From positions 1-28,270 of IMG/VR virus record IMGVR_UViG_3300046455_000467: a stretch of DNA of 28,270 bases; one strand, given 5' to 3'. Under the pieces are notes generated by a model. The model worked only from the letters and a program-made list of their open reading frames with translations, made no database searches and was not told the origin of the DNA. Below, in pieces: positions 7,641 to 14,088 of this stretch. Positions within the stretch are counted from its first letter, which is position 1. Every line of letters starts with the position of its first letter. The translations under genes were made by a program, and so were the position numbers. This DNA is from a virus.

Positions 7641-8051
7641 ATGTCGCAGTTCTACCCGTCGATGACGACCGGCGAGCGCATCCTTAAGCTGGTGCCTGCC
7701 ACGTCGGCCGAGCTTCTGGCGCAGCTCGACATCACCTCGACCGCGACGCTGCACAAATGGATCACGCGGCTGCGCAAGGACGGGAAAATCCATACCGGCC
7801 GGTGGCGGCGCGGCGAGAACAATTTCGTCGCCGTGCATGTGCTGGGCAAGGGAAAGGATGCGAAGCGCCCGAAGCCCTGGACCCCAGCCCAGCTACAGGC
7901 CCGGTATCGGAAGTCCCTGAAGGAATCCGGGCGTTACGTGGACTTCCTGATCGCCGCACGCAAGCGCGGCTATCGCTACCGCCAGCGGCGAGGACAGAAG
8001 CTCAAGATCAAGCCGGACCCGCTGCTGCAAATGTTTTACCGGCAGATATAA
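7641..8051 (+). CDS. Winged-helix-type DNA-binding protein (136 aa)
   Basis: The N-terminal 60 residues read like a winged helix-turn-helix: ERILKLVPATSAELLAQL, then a second helix and a recognition-type helix (TATLHKWITRLRKDGKI), followed by a wing (HTGRWRRGENNFV). The C-terminal half is very basic (many Arg/Lys) and Tyr-rich, consistent with nucleic-acid contact. Likely a phage transcription regulator; the target is unknown. It begins directly after the 27-aa gene and ends the first rightward cassette before a 108-bp gap, so it could regulate the palindromic promoters that follow. That link is inference. Confidence 0.7.
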   Translation: MSQFYPSMTTGERILKLVPATSAELLAQLDITSTATLHKWITRLRKDGKIHTGRWRRGENNFVAVHVLGKGKDAKRPKPWTPAQLQARYRKSLKESGRYVDFLIAARKRGYRYRQRRGQKLKIKPDPLLQMFYRQI

Positions 8052-8159
8052 GAAAACTGTATCAACCGCAACACTGGCCGGAATCGAACGATTGTGGACA
8101 GGTAGAAACAACGGGAAGCCGCGCCCCGATCCGCGCGGCATTCACATAAGGGCAACACC

Positions 8160-8747
8160 ATGATTTTTCTCATCCTCCTGCTGAACCTCGCGATTAGCTG
8201 GGCGAACTGCTGGGCCGTCGGGCGCATCTGGAACGATACGCGCGCGCTGGGCGGCTGGCCGCGACTGCTGGCATGGTCCGGCGCGATCCAGGCGGCCATC
8301 GGCTTTTCCAGCGTGATCGGCTTCGCCGTCGGCTACATCGCCTATGCGACCGGCCACCTGCCGCCGCACGCCGCCAAGGCCGCACTGTCGCTCTGGTATC
8401 TGCTCATCATCGTGCCCGCGCTCGGGACCGGGCTGATTATCACGATCCAATCGTGGATCGCCGCGCTCCGCGAGCGCAGCCTGTTGAACATGGGCGTTGC
8501 CGCCTACAACACGTATGCCCAGGCGAGCAACATGATCGGGGCCATCGGCGGCATTGGCGATGCATGGAAGGCCGTCGGCGACCTGTTCGACTCCAGGGAC
8601 AACGAGGGCGCGGCCCCGGCTATGATCCTAACCGTGCTGGCGCTCGTCGCCCTGGCGCTGCTGGGCGGTATCGTGCTCACCTATGCGCTGATCCGCAAGT
8701 ACGCGGCCACGTCGGCACTGCCCGAGCCTGATTTCGCCAAGGCGTAA
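8160..8747 (+). CDS. Polytopic membrane protein (195 aa)
   Basis: At least four hydrophobic segments are visible: the N-terminus (IFLILLLNLAISWANCWAVG), about 40-65 (AIQAAIGFSSVIGFAVGYIA), about 75-100 (LWYLLIIVPALGTGLIITI) and about 155-178 (MILTVLALVALALLGGIVL). A soluble, Ala/Gly-rich loop lies between the third and fourth. This is an inner-membrane protein of unknown function, not a typical holin by size or charge. It follows a 108-bp non-coding gap and is the last gene before the first palindromic promoter, which begins 8 bases after its stop. Confidence 0.7.
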   Translation: MIFLILLLNLAISWANCWAVGRIWNDTRALGGWPRLLAWSGAIQAAIGFSSVIGFAVGYIAYATGHLPPHAAKAALSLWYLLIIVPALGTGLIITIQSWIAALRERSLLNMGVAAYNTYAQASNMIGAIGGIGDAWKAVGDLFDSRDNEGAAPAMILTVLALVALALLGGIVLTYALIRKYAATSALPEPDFAKA

Positions 8748-8754
8748 CTTCCTG

Positions 8755-8795
8755 TTGACGGATCGAATTGTGAGCGCGTACAATTCGATCCGTCA
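8755..8795 (+). promoter_or_regulatory. Palindromic lac-operator-like promoter, copy A
   Basis: TTGACG (8755-8760), 18-bp spacer and TACAAT (8779-8784) form a sigma70-type promoter. The whole element is a perfect inverted repeat: TGACGGATCGAATTGT (8756-8771) and its complement (8780-8795) around an 8-base centre. The core AATTGTGAGCGCGTACAATT matches the symmetric lac operator at 18 of 20 positions. An operator spanning the spacer and -10 would block RNA polymerase when bound. It precedes the cassette 8833-11830. Confidence 0.88.
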
Positions 8796-8832
8796 GCAGC
8801 GCATAGGGCGCGGCGGCCACAAGGAGAATGTG

Positions 8833-9000
8833 ATGCAAGAAATGATTATCAAGCCCGAGGGCTCCACGCCCGTTGCCGTGTACTACCGCATCGTGCGCAA
8901 GGATGAAATCGGCGAATACGTCCTCCTGAATGGCCGCCGCGCCTACATCGTCCGCAAGGACGGCCGCGCCTACGTCGATTACTACATGGACAAGAAATAA
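8833..9000 (+). CDS. Hypothetical protein, first gene after promoter A (55 aa)
   Basis: The ATG at 8833 has AAGGAG 6 bases upstream; the longer frame that starts inside the promoter is discarded. The product is small and beta-rich with alternating charged and aromatic residues (VAVYYRIVRKDEIGEYV, then RAYIVRKDGRAYVDYYM). It contains two similar units, YRIVRKDE and YIVRKDGR, which suggest an internal duplication or a small beta barrel. No family is recognised. As the first gene after a strong promoter it should be highly expressed once the operator is free. Confidence 0.7.
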   Translation: MQEMIIKPEGSTPVAVYYRIVRKDEIGEYVLLNGRRAYIVRKDGRAYVDYYMDKK

Positions 9001-9002
9001 AC

Positions 9003-9341
9003 ATGGCAACCCACAAAATCACAAGCGAAATCGAAATCAAGCCCGGCCAATGGGTTTGCAGACTCCCGTTCTCCATGTTCTCCAGCCATCTGTGCGATCG
9101 ACCGCAACTGGTCATGGGAGCATCCGGGCAGCGTATCTATCTGGCCGAGACTAGCGGTGCGAACCAGGGCAACTACATTTCGCGCAGCACCGCCGCATAC
9201 CTGTGCGACACCGAAGCGGAAGCGCTCGCCGTGTACGCGGTCAGCGAATCGCAGGCGCGCGCGCTCCAAGCGAGCCGGGATGCGATCAAGGCTGAACACG
9301 AGGCCAAGATCGCTGCCCTGATCGCCGGGAGCGCAGCATGA
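9003..9341 (+). CDS. Hypothetical protein (112 aa)
   Basis: Begins 2 bases after the preceding stop. The N-terminal two thirds look beta-rich (THKITSEIEIKPGQWVC, then QRIYLAETSGANQGNYI). The C-terminal third is a long Ala-rich helix (EAEALAVYAVSESQARALQA). Not recognised. Its last codons overlap the next gene (ATGA), so it is part of the promoter A polycistron. Confidence 0.6.
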   Translation: MATHKITSEIEIKPGQWVCRLPFSMFSSHLCDRPQLVMGASGQRIYLAETSGANQGNYISRSTAAYLCDTEAEALAVYAVSESQARALQASRDAIKAEHEAKIAALIAGSAA

Positions 9342-9898
9342 GCCAGCGCCCATTCGAGGTAGCGGCCCACAAGGCACCATCCCGCGAAGCGCTGCAAGCC
9401 CAGTGCGACGCCTTCAATTTCGAGTGCGCCGTCGGCGGCCCGGTCGCGGTTAAGCTCGACGGCCGCGACAAGCCCCTCATCACCACCACGCGCAGCGAGG
9501 CGCAAGTCCTGTCCGGGCACTCGGCCGTCGTGTGGCTGGACGGCGTGAGCGGGTGCTACCTGCTGGAGCGTGTCGCGCCGATCCCGCGCCCCGCGCCGCA
9601 GCATCTTGCCCCGGTTATCACTGAGGCCGGTGCCCGGATGCTTCGCCAGCACCTCGAAAGTGCCCTTGCGAACTCCCCCGGCTACCACATGGCACTGGTT
9701 CCGGGCGACGATGTACTTGCGCTGCTGGACAACATGCGCGCCGTGCCCCGCCTGCCCACGCCGAAGCAGCTCCGCGCAGCACTGCGCCACACCAGCGATG
9801 CCGAGCTGGCGAAGTCGATCTATCTGGCGATGACCAGCGCCGAGGCGATCACACCCGAGGGACCGACCACCCGCATCCAGAAAGGACCGGCCCAATGA
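9338..9898 (+). CDS. Hypothetical protein (186 aa)
   Basis: Start in an ATGA overlap. Residues about 1-75 have a mixed fold (QAQCDAFNFECAVGGPVAV). The middle repeats short helical units, and residues about 100-170 resemble a helical domain with TPKQLRAALRHTSDAELA. No catalytic motif, Cys cluster or membrane segment is evident. Coupled at both ends to neighbouring accessory genes. Function unknown. Confidence 0.6.
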   Translation: MSQRPFEVAAHKAPSREALQAQCDAFNFECAVGGPVAVKLDGRDKPLITTTRSEAQVLSGHSAVVWLDGVSGCYLLERVAPIPRPAPQHLAPVITEAGARMLRQHLESALANSPGYHMALVPGDDVLALLDNMRAVPRLPTPKQLRAALRHTSDAELAKSIYLAMTSAEAITPEGPTTRIQKGPAQ

Positions 9899-10158
9899 GC
9901 ATCCACACCGCCACGCGCCCGGTGCGCGTCTACCACCGCCCGTCGCGCCCGAAAGAGGGCGGCGGCATCCATTACCCGCTCGAAGTGCAGCACGCGCGCG
10001 GCCTGTTCCACCAGTTCAGCATCCAGAGCGAGGAACTGGACACTGGCGCGGCGCATTGCCCCGTCGCCGTGGTCGAGCTGGCCGACGGCTCTGTTATCAC
10101 CCCGGCCGCGCACATGATCCAGTTCCTCGACATCGCGCAGGAGCCTAGCCATGCGTAA
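9895..10158 (+). CDS. Hypothetical protein (87 aa)
   Basis: Start in an ATGA overlap with the preceding gene. The sequence is beta-rich: VRVYHRPSRPKEGGGIHYPL, then a segment with SEELDTGAAHCPVAVVE and DGSVITPAAHMIQFLD. The strand-turn-strand end 'VVELADGSVITPAAHMIQF' type is common in small phage accessory proteins, but I know no function for it. It overlaps the DUF6283 gene by 8 bases. Confidence 0.6.
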   Translation: MSIHTATRPVRVYHRPSRPKEGGGIHYPLEVQHARGLFHQFSIQSEELDTGAAHCPVAVVELADGSVITPAAHMIQFLDIAQEPSHA

Positions 10159-10570
10159 GCCGACCACCATCACCGCCGTGCGCCCGGTGGACGAGGATCA
10201 CCAAGTCGTCACCGTCGAAGGCGGGGGAGGGCAGTACCGCCGCGAGCCGTGCGGCGGCTGTCCGTGGCGCGTAGACCAGACCGGCCAGTTTCCGGCCGGG
10301 GCGTTCCTTGTGTCGGCGAGCACGGCCTACGACATGGCGCGGAACAAATTTTCATGCCACGAATCGGGCTCGAAGAAACCCGCGACGTGCGCCGGGTTCC
10401 TGATGCGCGGCGCGGATCATAACCTTGCCGTGCGCCGCGCCTACAGCAGCGGCATGTACGATTTCAACGCGATCAGCGACGGCGGCCACGAGCTGCACGC
10501 CAGCTACCGCGCGATGGCCGAGGCGAACGGCTGCGACCCGGACGCCCCTGAACTCGCCCCATGCCGATAA
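10151..10570 (+). CDS. DUF6283 family protein (139 aa)
   Basis: The family pattern is clear: EPCGGCPWRVD (Cys34, Cys37), GQFPAGAF, SASTAYDMA, then KFSCHESG (Cys69-His70), KPATCAGF (Cys80) and ADHNLAVR. The end has HASYRAMAEANGCDPDAPEL, also typical. Four conserved Cys plus His suggest a bound metal ion or iron-sulfur cluster. The family is common in phages and actinobacteria; its biochemical role is not known to me. Full length for the family, translationally linked to neighbours on both sides. Confidence 0.85.
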   Translation: MRKPTTITAVRPVDEDHQVVTVEGGGGQYRREPCGGCPWRVDQTGQFPAGAFLVSASTAYDMARNKFSCHESGSKKPATCAGFLMRGADHNLAVRRAYSSGMYDFNAISDGGHELHASYRAMAEANGCDPDAPELAPCR

Positions 10571-10578
10571 GGACCACC

Positions 10579-10776
10579 ATGACCACACTCTACGCGATAC
10601 GCAGCGCCCTGCCGCGCCGCCTGTGCGACGCTGCGAGCCCGATGCCGATGGCCGACAAGGACCGCTTTCAATGGAGCCACCCGGACGCAGAATTCATCGA
10701 GCCGTTCTTCAACCTCGGCCTGTACAAGTGCCCGCACTGCAAGCTGACCTTTCACGCACCGAGGCGGACGCAATGA
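10579..10776 (+). CDS. Small CPHC-motif protein (65 aa)
   Basis: The ATG at 10579 has AAGGA upstream and is preferred to an in-frame ATG at 10561 that overlaps the previous gene. The last third contains FFNLGLYKCPHCKLTFHAP, a half zinc-ribbon knuckle that could form a metal site with His residues or by dimerisation. The stop overlaps the next start (ATGA). Not assigned to a family. Confidence 0.6.
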   Translation: MTTLYAIRSALPRRLCDAASPMPMADKDRFQWSHPDAEFIEPFFNLGLYKCPHCKLTFHAPRRTQ

Positions 10777-11210
10777 AGCTGCTGCTGATCGCCTGTTCCG
10801 AGCGCAAGCTGGGCGGCACGCACCGCGCGCTGGACCTGTACCGAGGAACCATGTACAACGTGCTGCGCAAATGGATGCCAGCAGCACCGCCCGACATTTG
10901 CATCCTGTCGGCGAAGCATGGCCTGCTGCACGCGGACACCATGACCGAGAACTACGAACAGCCGATGACGCCCGCGCGCTCGCGCGAGCTGCTGGCGCAA
11001 CCGCTGGCGCTGGCCGGGTTCGAGGGCAAGCGCTACAGCGCGGTATTCATCGCCGCGCCGTCCGCCTATCGCGAGCTGGGCCGCGCCTACGTTGACCAGC
11101 TCCGCGCGACCGGGATCATCGCCCAGGACGCGCCGGTAAGCGGGACCGAGGGAGGTATCGGCACGCAGCGCGGCCAGCTCGGCGCATACCTGCGGGGACT
11201 CGGCCAATGA
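10773..11210 (+). CDS. DUF6884 / YaaA-like protein (145 aa)
   Basis: The start at 10773 overlaps the previous stop. Motifs of the DUF6884 group are visible: LLIACSERK (Cys8, Ser9, Lys12), ALDLYRGTMY (19-28), CILSAKHGLL (43-52) and ENYEQPM (59-65). This group is related to the YaaA/DpdA-type folds that act on nucleic acid or nucleotides; the precise activity here is unknown. It is followed immediately by a ligase-domain-Ia protein, so the two may act in one nucleotide-related step, which is inference. Confidence 0.8.
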   Translation: MKLLLIACSERKLGGTHRALDLYRGTMYNVLRKWMPAAPPDICILSAKHGLLHADTMTENYEQPMTPARSRELLAQPLALAGFEGKRYSAVFIAAPSAYRELGRAYVDQLRATGIIAQDAPVSGTEGGIGTQRGQLGAYLRGLGQ

Positions 11211-11587
11211 TGCCAAGCTTCACCCCGGCCGAAATCATCCGGCAGCGCCGCCAGCAAATGCTGATCCACTCGCACCTGTACTACCGCATGGACGCGCCGA
11301 TCATCAGCGACGACCAGTGGCAGCGCTGGGCCGACGAGCTGGCGCAGCTCCAGCGCCAGCACCCTGAGCCGATCAATTTCTACGACCGCGAATTCGCAGA
11401 CTGGGACGGCTCGACCGGCATGCACTTGCCGAATGATGGCTGGGTCATCGAGAAGGCCGATCTGGTGCGCCGCCTGCACGCGGGCGACCACCAGCGCCCG
11501 GATGCCGAGAAAACGCCGCCAGCGCCCGCTATGCAAGCGCCAGCAACGCCGCCGCCCATGCCGCCCGCGCAGTTCTCGCTGCTCTAG
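11207..11587 (+). CDS. DNA ligase LigA-related protein (domain Ia only, 126 aa)
   Basis: Residues about 8-60 match the N-terminal domain Ia of NAD+-dependent DNA ligases: a helical start (EIIRQRRQQMLIHSHLYY), with Tyr25/Tyr26 and Asp35 in the PIISDDQWQRWADEL segment, then LQRQHPEP. In LigA this domain binds the NMN half of NAD+. The nucleotidyltransferase, OB, zinc-finger, HhH and BRCT parts are absent, so it cannot be a ligase. The end is a Pro/Ala-rich tail finishing in QFSLL, which resembles a sliding-clamp-binding peptide; that is only a suggestion. Stand-alone members are known in phages. Confidence 0.78.
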   Translation: MMPSFTPAEIIRQRRQQMLIHSHLYYRMDAPIISDDQWQRWADELAQLQRQHPEPINFYDREFADWDGSTGMHLPNDGWVIEKADLVRRLHAGDHQRPDAEKTPPAPAMQAPATPPPMPPAQFSLL

Positions 11588-11612
11588 CGCAATGAGCGCG
11601 CATACATTGCGC
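11587..11612. repeat. 8-bp stem hairpin downstream of the LigA-like gene
   Basis: GCGCAATG (11587-11594) and CATTGCGC (11605-11612) pair around a 10-base loop containing AGCGCG. No T-run follows, so it is not a terminator by itself. The core TGAGCGCG followed by TACA two bases later recalls the centre of the palindromic promoters, perhaps a degenerate relative; no -35 is present. Confidence 0.4.
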
Positions 11613-11677
11613 GCCTGCATAGCGGGCTCGGCCGTGGAGGGCACACTGTAGGAACCGCCACCACCGGAGAGCCGCCG

Positions 11678-11830
11678 ATGTACCTCGACCTTCAGCGCCC
11701 ACCGGGCCAGCCGTGCCCGGCCTGCTACGTCCCGCGCAACAAGCCCTGCAAGCCCAATTGCTCAAGCATCTACCGACCGCCGCGCATCAGCTTCCTTGAT
11801 CGCCTGCTGTCCCGCCTGCCGATCCCGTAA
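11678..11830 (+). CDS. Cys/Pro-rich mini-protein (50 aa)
   Basis: An ATG at 11678 with GGAGA 7 bases upstream opens a 50-residue frame ending just before a strong terminator. It contains four Cys in CPACYVPRNKPCKPNC, a plausible zinc-binding or disulfide knot, then an Arg/Pro/Leu-rich end (DRLLSRLPIP). It is the last gene of the promoter A cassette. There is no homology I can name; the ribosome binding site and exact fit before the terminator support it. Confidence 0.5.
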   Translation: MYLDLQRPPGQPCPACYVPRNKPCKPNCSSIYRPPRISFLDRLLSRLPIP

Positions 11831-11833
11831 CGA

Positions 11834-11867
11834 AAAAGCCCCGGACGTGTGCCGGGGCTTTTCTTTT
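11834..11867. terminator. Strong bidirectional intrinsic terminator
   Basis: AAAAGCCCCGG (11834-11844) and CCGGGGCTTTT (11852-11862) form an 11-bp stem with a 7-base loop, flanked by T-runs on both strands. It ends the rightward promoter A cassette and also serves the convergent minus-strand gene ending at 11901. Confidence 0.9.
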
Positions 11868-11900
11868 GGCGAGCACCGCAGTGCCCAGGCCGGGAAGGGA

Positions 11901-12332
11901 TCAGGCGCGCAGCAGCACGGCGCTATGGCCCTCGGCCTCCTGTTCCGCATGGGTGCCGATCAGGGAATGGGTCGAGGTCTTGGCGGTGCTGATGGGCGAG
12001 CAACACAATCGCTCATGCGCGCTGGCGCTGGGCGTGTGCAGCGCCGCCACCACGGCCACGCCTGCCGATACCGCGAGCGGCCCCACCAGCGCCATTTCCA
12101 GGCCGGGGCGATCTTGCGCGCGGGCGTCCAGGCTGGCCGGGCTCGCGACGAGCTGGGCGCGCTCGACGGCGACAGCCGGGGCGGCGATGGCGACGACATC
12201 CTTGGTGGCGCGGGTTTGCTCGACGCGCTGCACGCCGGGGTCCGGCTGATGCGGCATGGCCTGCGCACTCACGCTGAAGGCCAGCGCGCACACCGCCATC
12301 ATCGCAAGGGTTCGCATTCGGGATTTGGACAT
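11901..12332 (-). CDS. Exported protein with signal peptide (143 aa)
   Basis: The ATG at 12332 is preceded by AAGGAG at good spacing. The start is a clear Sec signal peptide: basic N-region (SKSRMR), hydrophobic core (TLAMMAVCALAFSVS) and a likely cleavage site after AQA (residue 25). A second hydrophobic stretch lies at about 80-96 (MALVGPLAVSAGVAVVAAL). The remainder is Ala/Val-rich without a known motif. It is one of only two minus-strand genes inside a 16-kb rightward region and ends at a bidirectional terminator, which suggests a separately acquired cargo gene (moron). Function unknown. Confidence 0.6.
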   Translation of the reverse strand: MSKSRMRTLAMMAVCALAFSVSAQAMPHQPDPGVQRVEQTRATKDVVAIAAPAVAVERAQLVASPASLDARAQDRPGLEMALVGPLAVSAGVAVVAALHTPSASAHERLCCSPISTAKTSTHSLIGTHAEQEAEGHSAVLLRA

Positions 12333-12390
12333 AAAGCTCCTTCTATGGTTGAGGTTGAACTACGGGGAAATGCTTATTCTTCGCGGCCAG

Positions 12391-12540
12391 TCACGGCCAC
12401 AGCAGGCAGGCGCAGATCACCCGCGCCAGCTCGGCGGCACATGCCCCGAGCGCCATGAACGCCACCGCGAAGCAACACGCGCCGAGCGGGCTTACGTCCG
12501 GTTCTCCCTGGCGGTGAATCCTTTTCTTTGCGGCTGGCAT
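12391..12540 (-). CDS. 49-aa possible membrane mini-protein
   Basis: An ATG at 12540 opens a 49-codon frame. It has a basic start (PAAKKRIHRQG) followed by a Cys/Ala-rich hydrophobic region with two short segments (CCFAVAFMALGACAAEL and VICACLLW). It sits upstream of the signal-peptide gene on the same strand, 58 bases away, with an AT-rich promoter-like stretch above it (TAAAAT at about 12563-12568 on the minus strand). The ribosome binding site is weak. It could be a small membrane partner of the exported protein or a chance frame. Confidence 0.35.
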   Translation of the reverse strand: MPAAKKRIHRQGEPDVSPLGACCFAVAFMALGACAAELARVICACLLWP

Positions 12541-12841
12541 GACTGTTAAATCCCGATGATTACGATTTTACATAATGCTAATTATGCGCGGTAAGCCTTT
12601 GATTATTAAGGCTTTTTACTCGGCATTACTTATTCTATTGTCGAGTTCGGTTGTAGCGCGAATCCGGCCCGGAAACGTCCCGACAAACGGCCCCGGCGTA
12701 CCGGGCGATGAGCTGCCCGGCTTCGCGCCCGGTGGCAACGGAGTACCGCCCCCGTTGAGGACCAATGTACGGCGCGGCCGGTGGCGGCCTGGGCGTAGTT
12801 TTCCTAACCGTGCGAAATGTATGCTTACGAACACATTTCCT
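12541..12841. other. AT-rich 300-bp gap with hairpins, no confident gene
   Basis: This stretch starts with an AT-rich part (12541-12660) unlike the surrounding DNA and then becomes GC-rich. It holds CATAAT/ATTATG (12571-12576 and 12581-12586), a terminator-like hairpin at 12593-12617, and GAAATGT/ACATTTC (12814-12820 and 12833-12839) just upstream of promoter B. A plus-strand frame from 12575 begins like a signal peptide (IIKAFYSALLILLSSSVVA), but it lacks a ribosome binding site and runs through promoter B out of frame with the next gene. It may be a decayed exported-protein gene. Confidence 0.5.
12593..12617 (+). terminator. Terminator-like hairpin AAGCCTT/AAGGCTT
   Basis: AAGCCTT (12593-12599) and AAGGCTT (12608-12614) form a 7-bp stem with an 8-base loop followed by T's on the plus strand. 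It is of moderate strength because the stem is short and A+T-rich. It would stop rightward read-through before promoter B. Confidence 0.5.
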
Positions 12842-12842
12842 A

Positions 12843-12875
12843 TTGACGCATCGAATTGTGAGCGCGTACAATTCG
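12843..12875 (+). promoter_or_regulatory. Palindromic lac-operator-like promoter, copy B
   Basis: TTGACG (12843-12848), 18-bp spacer, TACAAT (12867-12872). The inner palindrome CGAATTGT (12852-12859) / ACAATTCG (12868-12875) is intact around the GAGCGCGT centre, while the outer arms differ from copy A. It drives the cassette 12906-15038. The stem-loop GAAATGT/ACATTTC lies directly upstream. Confidence 0.85.
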
Positions 12876-12905
12876 TTTCATCGACAACGAACCGAGTACC
12901 CCGCC

Positions 12906-13715
12906 ATGAACAAAGCCGCCTGCATCGCCTACGCTTCCCGCTGCCGCCTCGCTTTCGCCGAGTCCAGCGAGCGCGCCGCAAAGTACGCCGTCGCATTCGG
13001 CTCCGAGTCCGACGCATTCATCGCCGAGACACGCGAAATGGCGCGCGCCAACGACGCCGCCCAAGAGTGGGACAAGCTGGCCGCCATGCACCCGCAGACC
13101 CGCTCCAAGCTGTTCCGTGACCAGTCGCTGCCGTCGGAAATCTTCGGCTTCGGCGCGGCACCAGTCGCCAAGGAGCAGGAGCTGGCCGCCGCCACGAGCG
13201 CAGCCTGGGCCGCCGAGGCGAAGGCGCAACGTGCGTTCGAGCGCGCCGACAACACCTACGCGGTGGACGATCCCCGCCTTGCCAAAGCCCGCGCGAAGCT
13301 GGACGCCGCACGCGCCGCTTCGCGCGCAGCAATCAAGGCCGAGTCCGACCATCTGCGCCAGCGCGAGGCGCGCGCCATCCTGGCCGACGAAGGCCCGCGA
13401 CTGGTTTCGCGCCTGATGGAATGCCTGATGGGCGAGGACGCCCCGGCCGAGGGCACCGACATTTACGCCGACGACTTCCCGCTCGAAACGAATGACCCCT
13501 GGCTGCTGCGCGCCATCGCGATCCTCAAGAGCAAAGTCCCGCTTGACCCGGCCGAGGTGCCGAAGCTGTGCGAATTCCTGATCGGCATGTGCAACGGCGC
13601 GACGCCCGAGCCGCGCGACGCCGACATTTACGCCCGGACCACGCTCGACGGCGACGCCTACGTGCTGCGCGCCGCCCAGGTGCTCACCGAGGCCGCCGCC
13701 GCCCTGACCAAATGA
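12906..13715 (+). CDS. Ala-rich helical protein of unknown function (269 aa)
   Basis: The ATG at 12906 is the first after promoter B; longer frames would begin upstream of the promoter. The product is almost entirely helical. Residues about 95-165 are Ala/Lys/Glu/Arg-rich and coiled-coil-like (AAWAAEAKAQRAFERAD, KARAKLDAARAASRAAIKAE). The last 100 residues look globular, with two similar segments, TDIYADDFPLETNDPWLLRA and ADIYARTTLDGDAYVLRA, which suggest an internal repeat. No family is recognised. The ribosome binding site is poor (GAG 9 bases upstream). Confidence 0.65.
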   Translation: MNKAACIAYASRCRLAFAESSERAAKYAVAFGSESDAFIAETREMARANDAAQEWDKLAAMHPQTRSKLFRDQSLPSEIFGFGAAPVAKEQELAAATSAAWAAEAKAQRAFERADNTYAVDDPRLAKARAKLDAARAASRAAIKAESDHLRQREARAILADEGPRLVSRLMECLMGEDAPAEGTDIYADDFPLETNDPWLLRAIAILKSKVPLDPAEVPKLCEFLIGMCNGATPEPRDADIYARTTLDGDAYVLRAAQVLTEAAAALTK

Positions 13716-13763
13716 CCACCCACCCGGTACGCCGGGCACCATTGGAGAATCACCCCATGAGCA
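13711..13763 (+). repeat. Intergenic unit repeat 1 (hairpin + ribosome binding site)
   Basis: This stretch and 14084-14138 are near copies: both carry a stop codon in AATGAC, a CCCGG-NNNN-CCGGG hairpin (here 13723-13736), TTGGAGAA and a CCCATGAGCA start. The copies differ at scattered positions and by a 2-base indel. They place equal translation signals before two unrelated small genes. Confidence 0.75.
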
Positions 13764-13894
13764 TGACCGCCCTGATCCTGTCCCTGAGCATGGAGCGCCA
13801 CACTGAGCTGACGGCCAAGTACGGCCGCCGCGCCGCCGACCGCGCCCTGTTCGCCACCGCCGCTCGCCTGATCGCGGGCGAGTACCGGAACTGA
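13757..13894 (+). CDS. Small hypothetical protein (45 aa)
   Basis: The ATG at 13757 lies 9 bases after GGAG in the repeated intergenic unit; a longer in-frame start at 13568 would lie inside the previous gene. The product is helical: MTALILSLSMERHTELTAKY, then GRRAADRALFATAARLIAGEY. It is not membrane-like despite the hydrophobic start. No family is recognised; the good translation signal supports it. Confidence 0.55.
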   Translation: MSMTALILSLSMERHTELTAKYGRRAADRALFATAARLIAGEYRN

Positions 13895-13899
13895 TCCCA

Positions 13900-14088
13900 A
13901 TGCCGGGAGCAGAACTGAACGGCACCGAGGCCGCAAACCGAGCCGTTATCGAGTCGAACGCGAAGGGCGCAGGCATCATCTTCCTGACCCGGAGCGAGTA
14001 TCAGGACTTGTGCTACCGCGCAAACCTGTCCTAGCTGTCCCGCTACAAGGGCAAGACCATCTTCATCGTAAGCGACCCTATCGAATGA
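13900..14088 (+). pseudogene. Small gene interrupted by an in-frame amber codon
   Basis: An ATG at 13900 opens a frame of 44 codons (with GAGIIFLTRSEYQDLCYRAN) that meets TAG at 14032-14034. The same frame then continues for 17 more codons of normal-looking sequence (LSRYKGKTIFIVSDPIE) to TGA at 14086-14088. That TGA lies exactly at the start of the repeated intergenic unit, where the stop of an intact gene would be expected. So a 62-aa protein appears to be broken by a single amber codon. Possible causes are a recent mutation, suppression by the host, or a sequencing error. Either the truncated 44-aa protein or nothing functional is made. Confidence 0.6.

Noticed and set aside
8079-8102. GGAATCGAAC, like the complement of a tRNA T-loop, in the gap before 8160
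   Set aside because: No acceptor stem, D-arm or anticodon arm can be built around it; the bases form a simple AATCG/CGATT palindrome instead.
12575-13120. 181-aa plus-strand frame with signal-peptide-like start
   Set aside because: No ribosome binding site, contains a terminator hairpin and promoter B, and ends out of frame inside the next gene. Kept only as a possible gene remnant.
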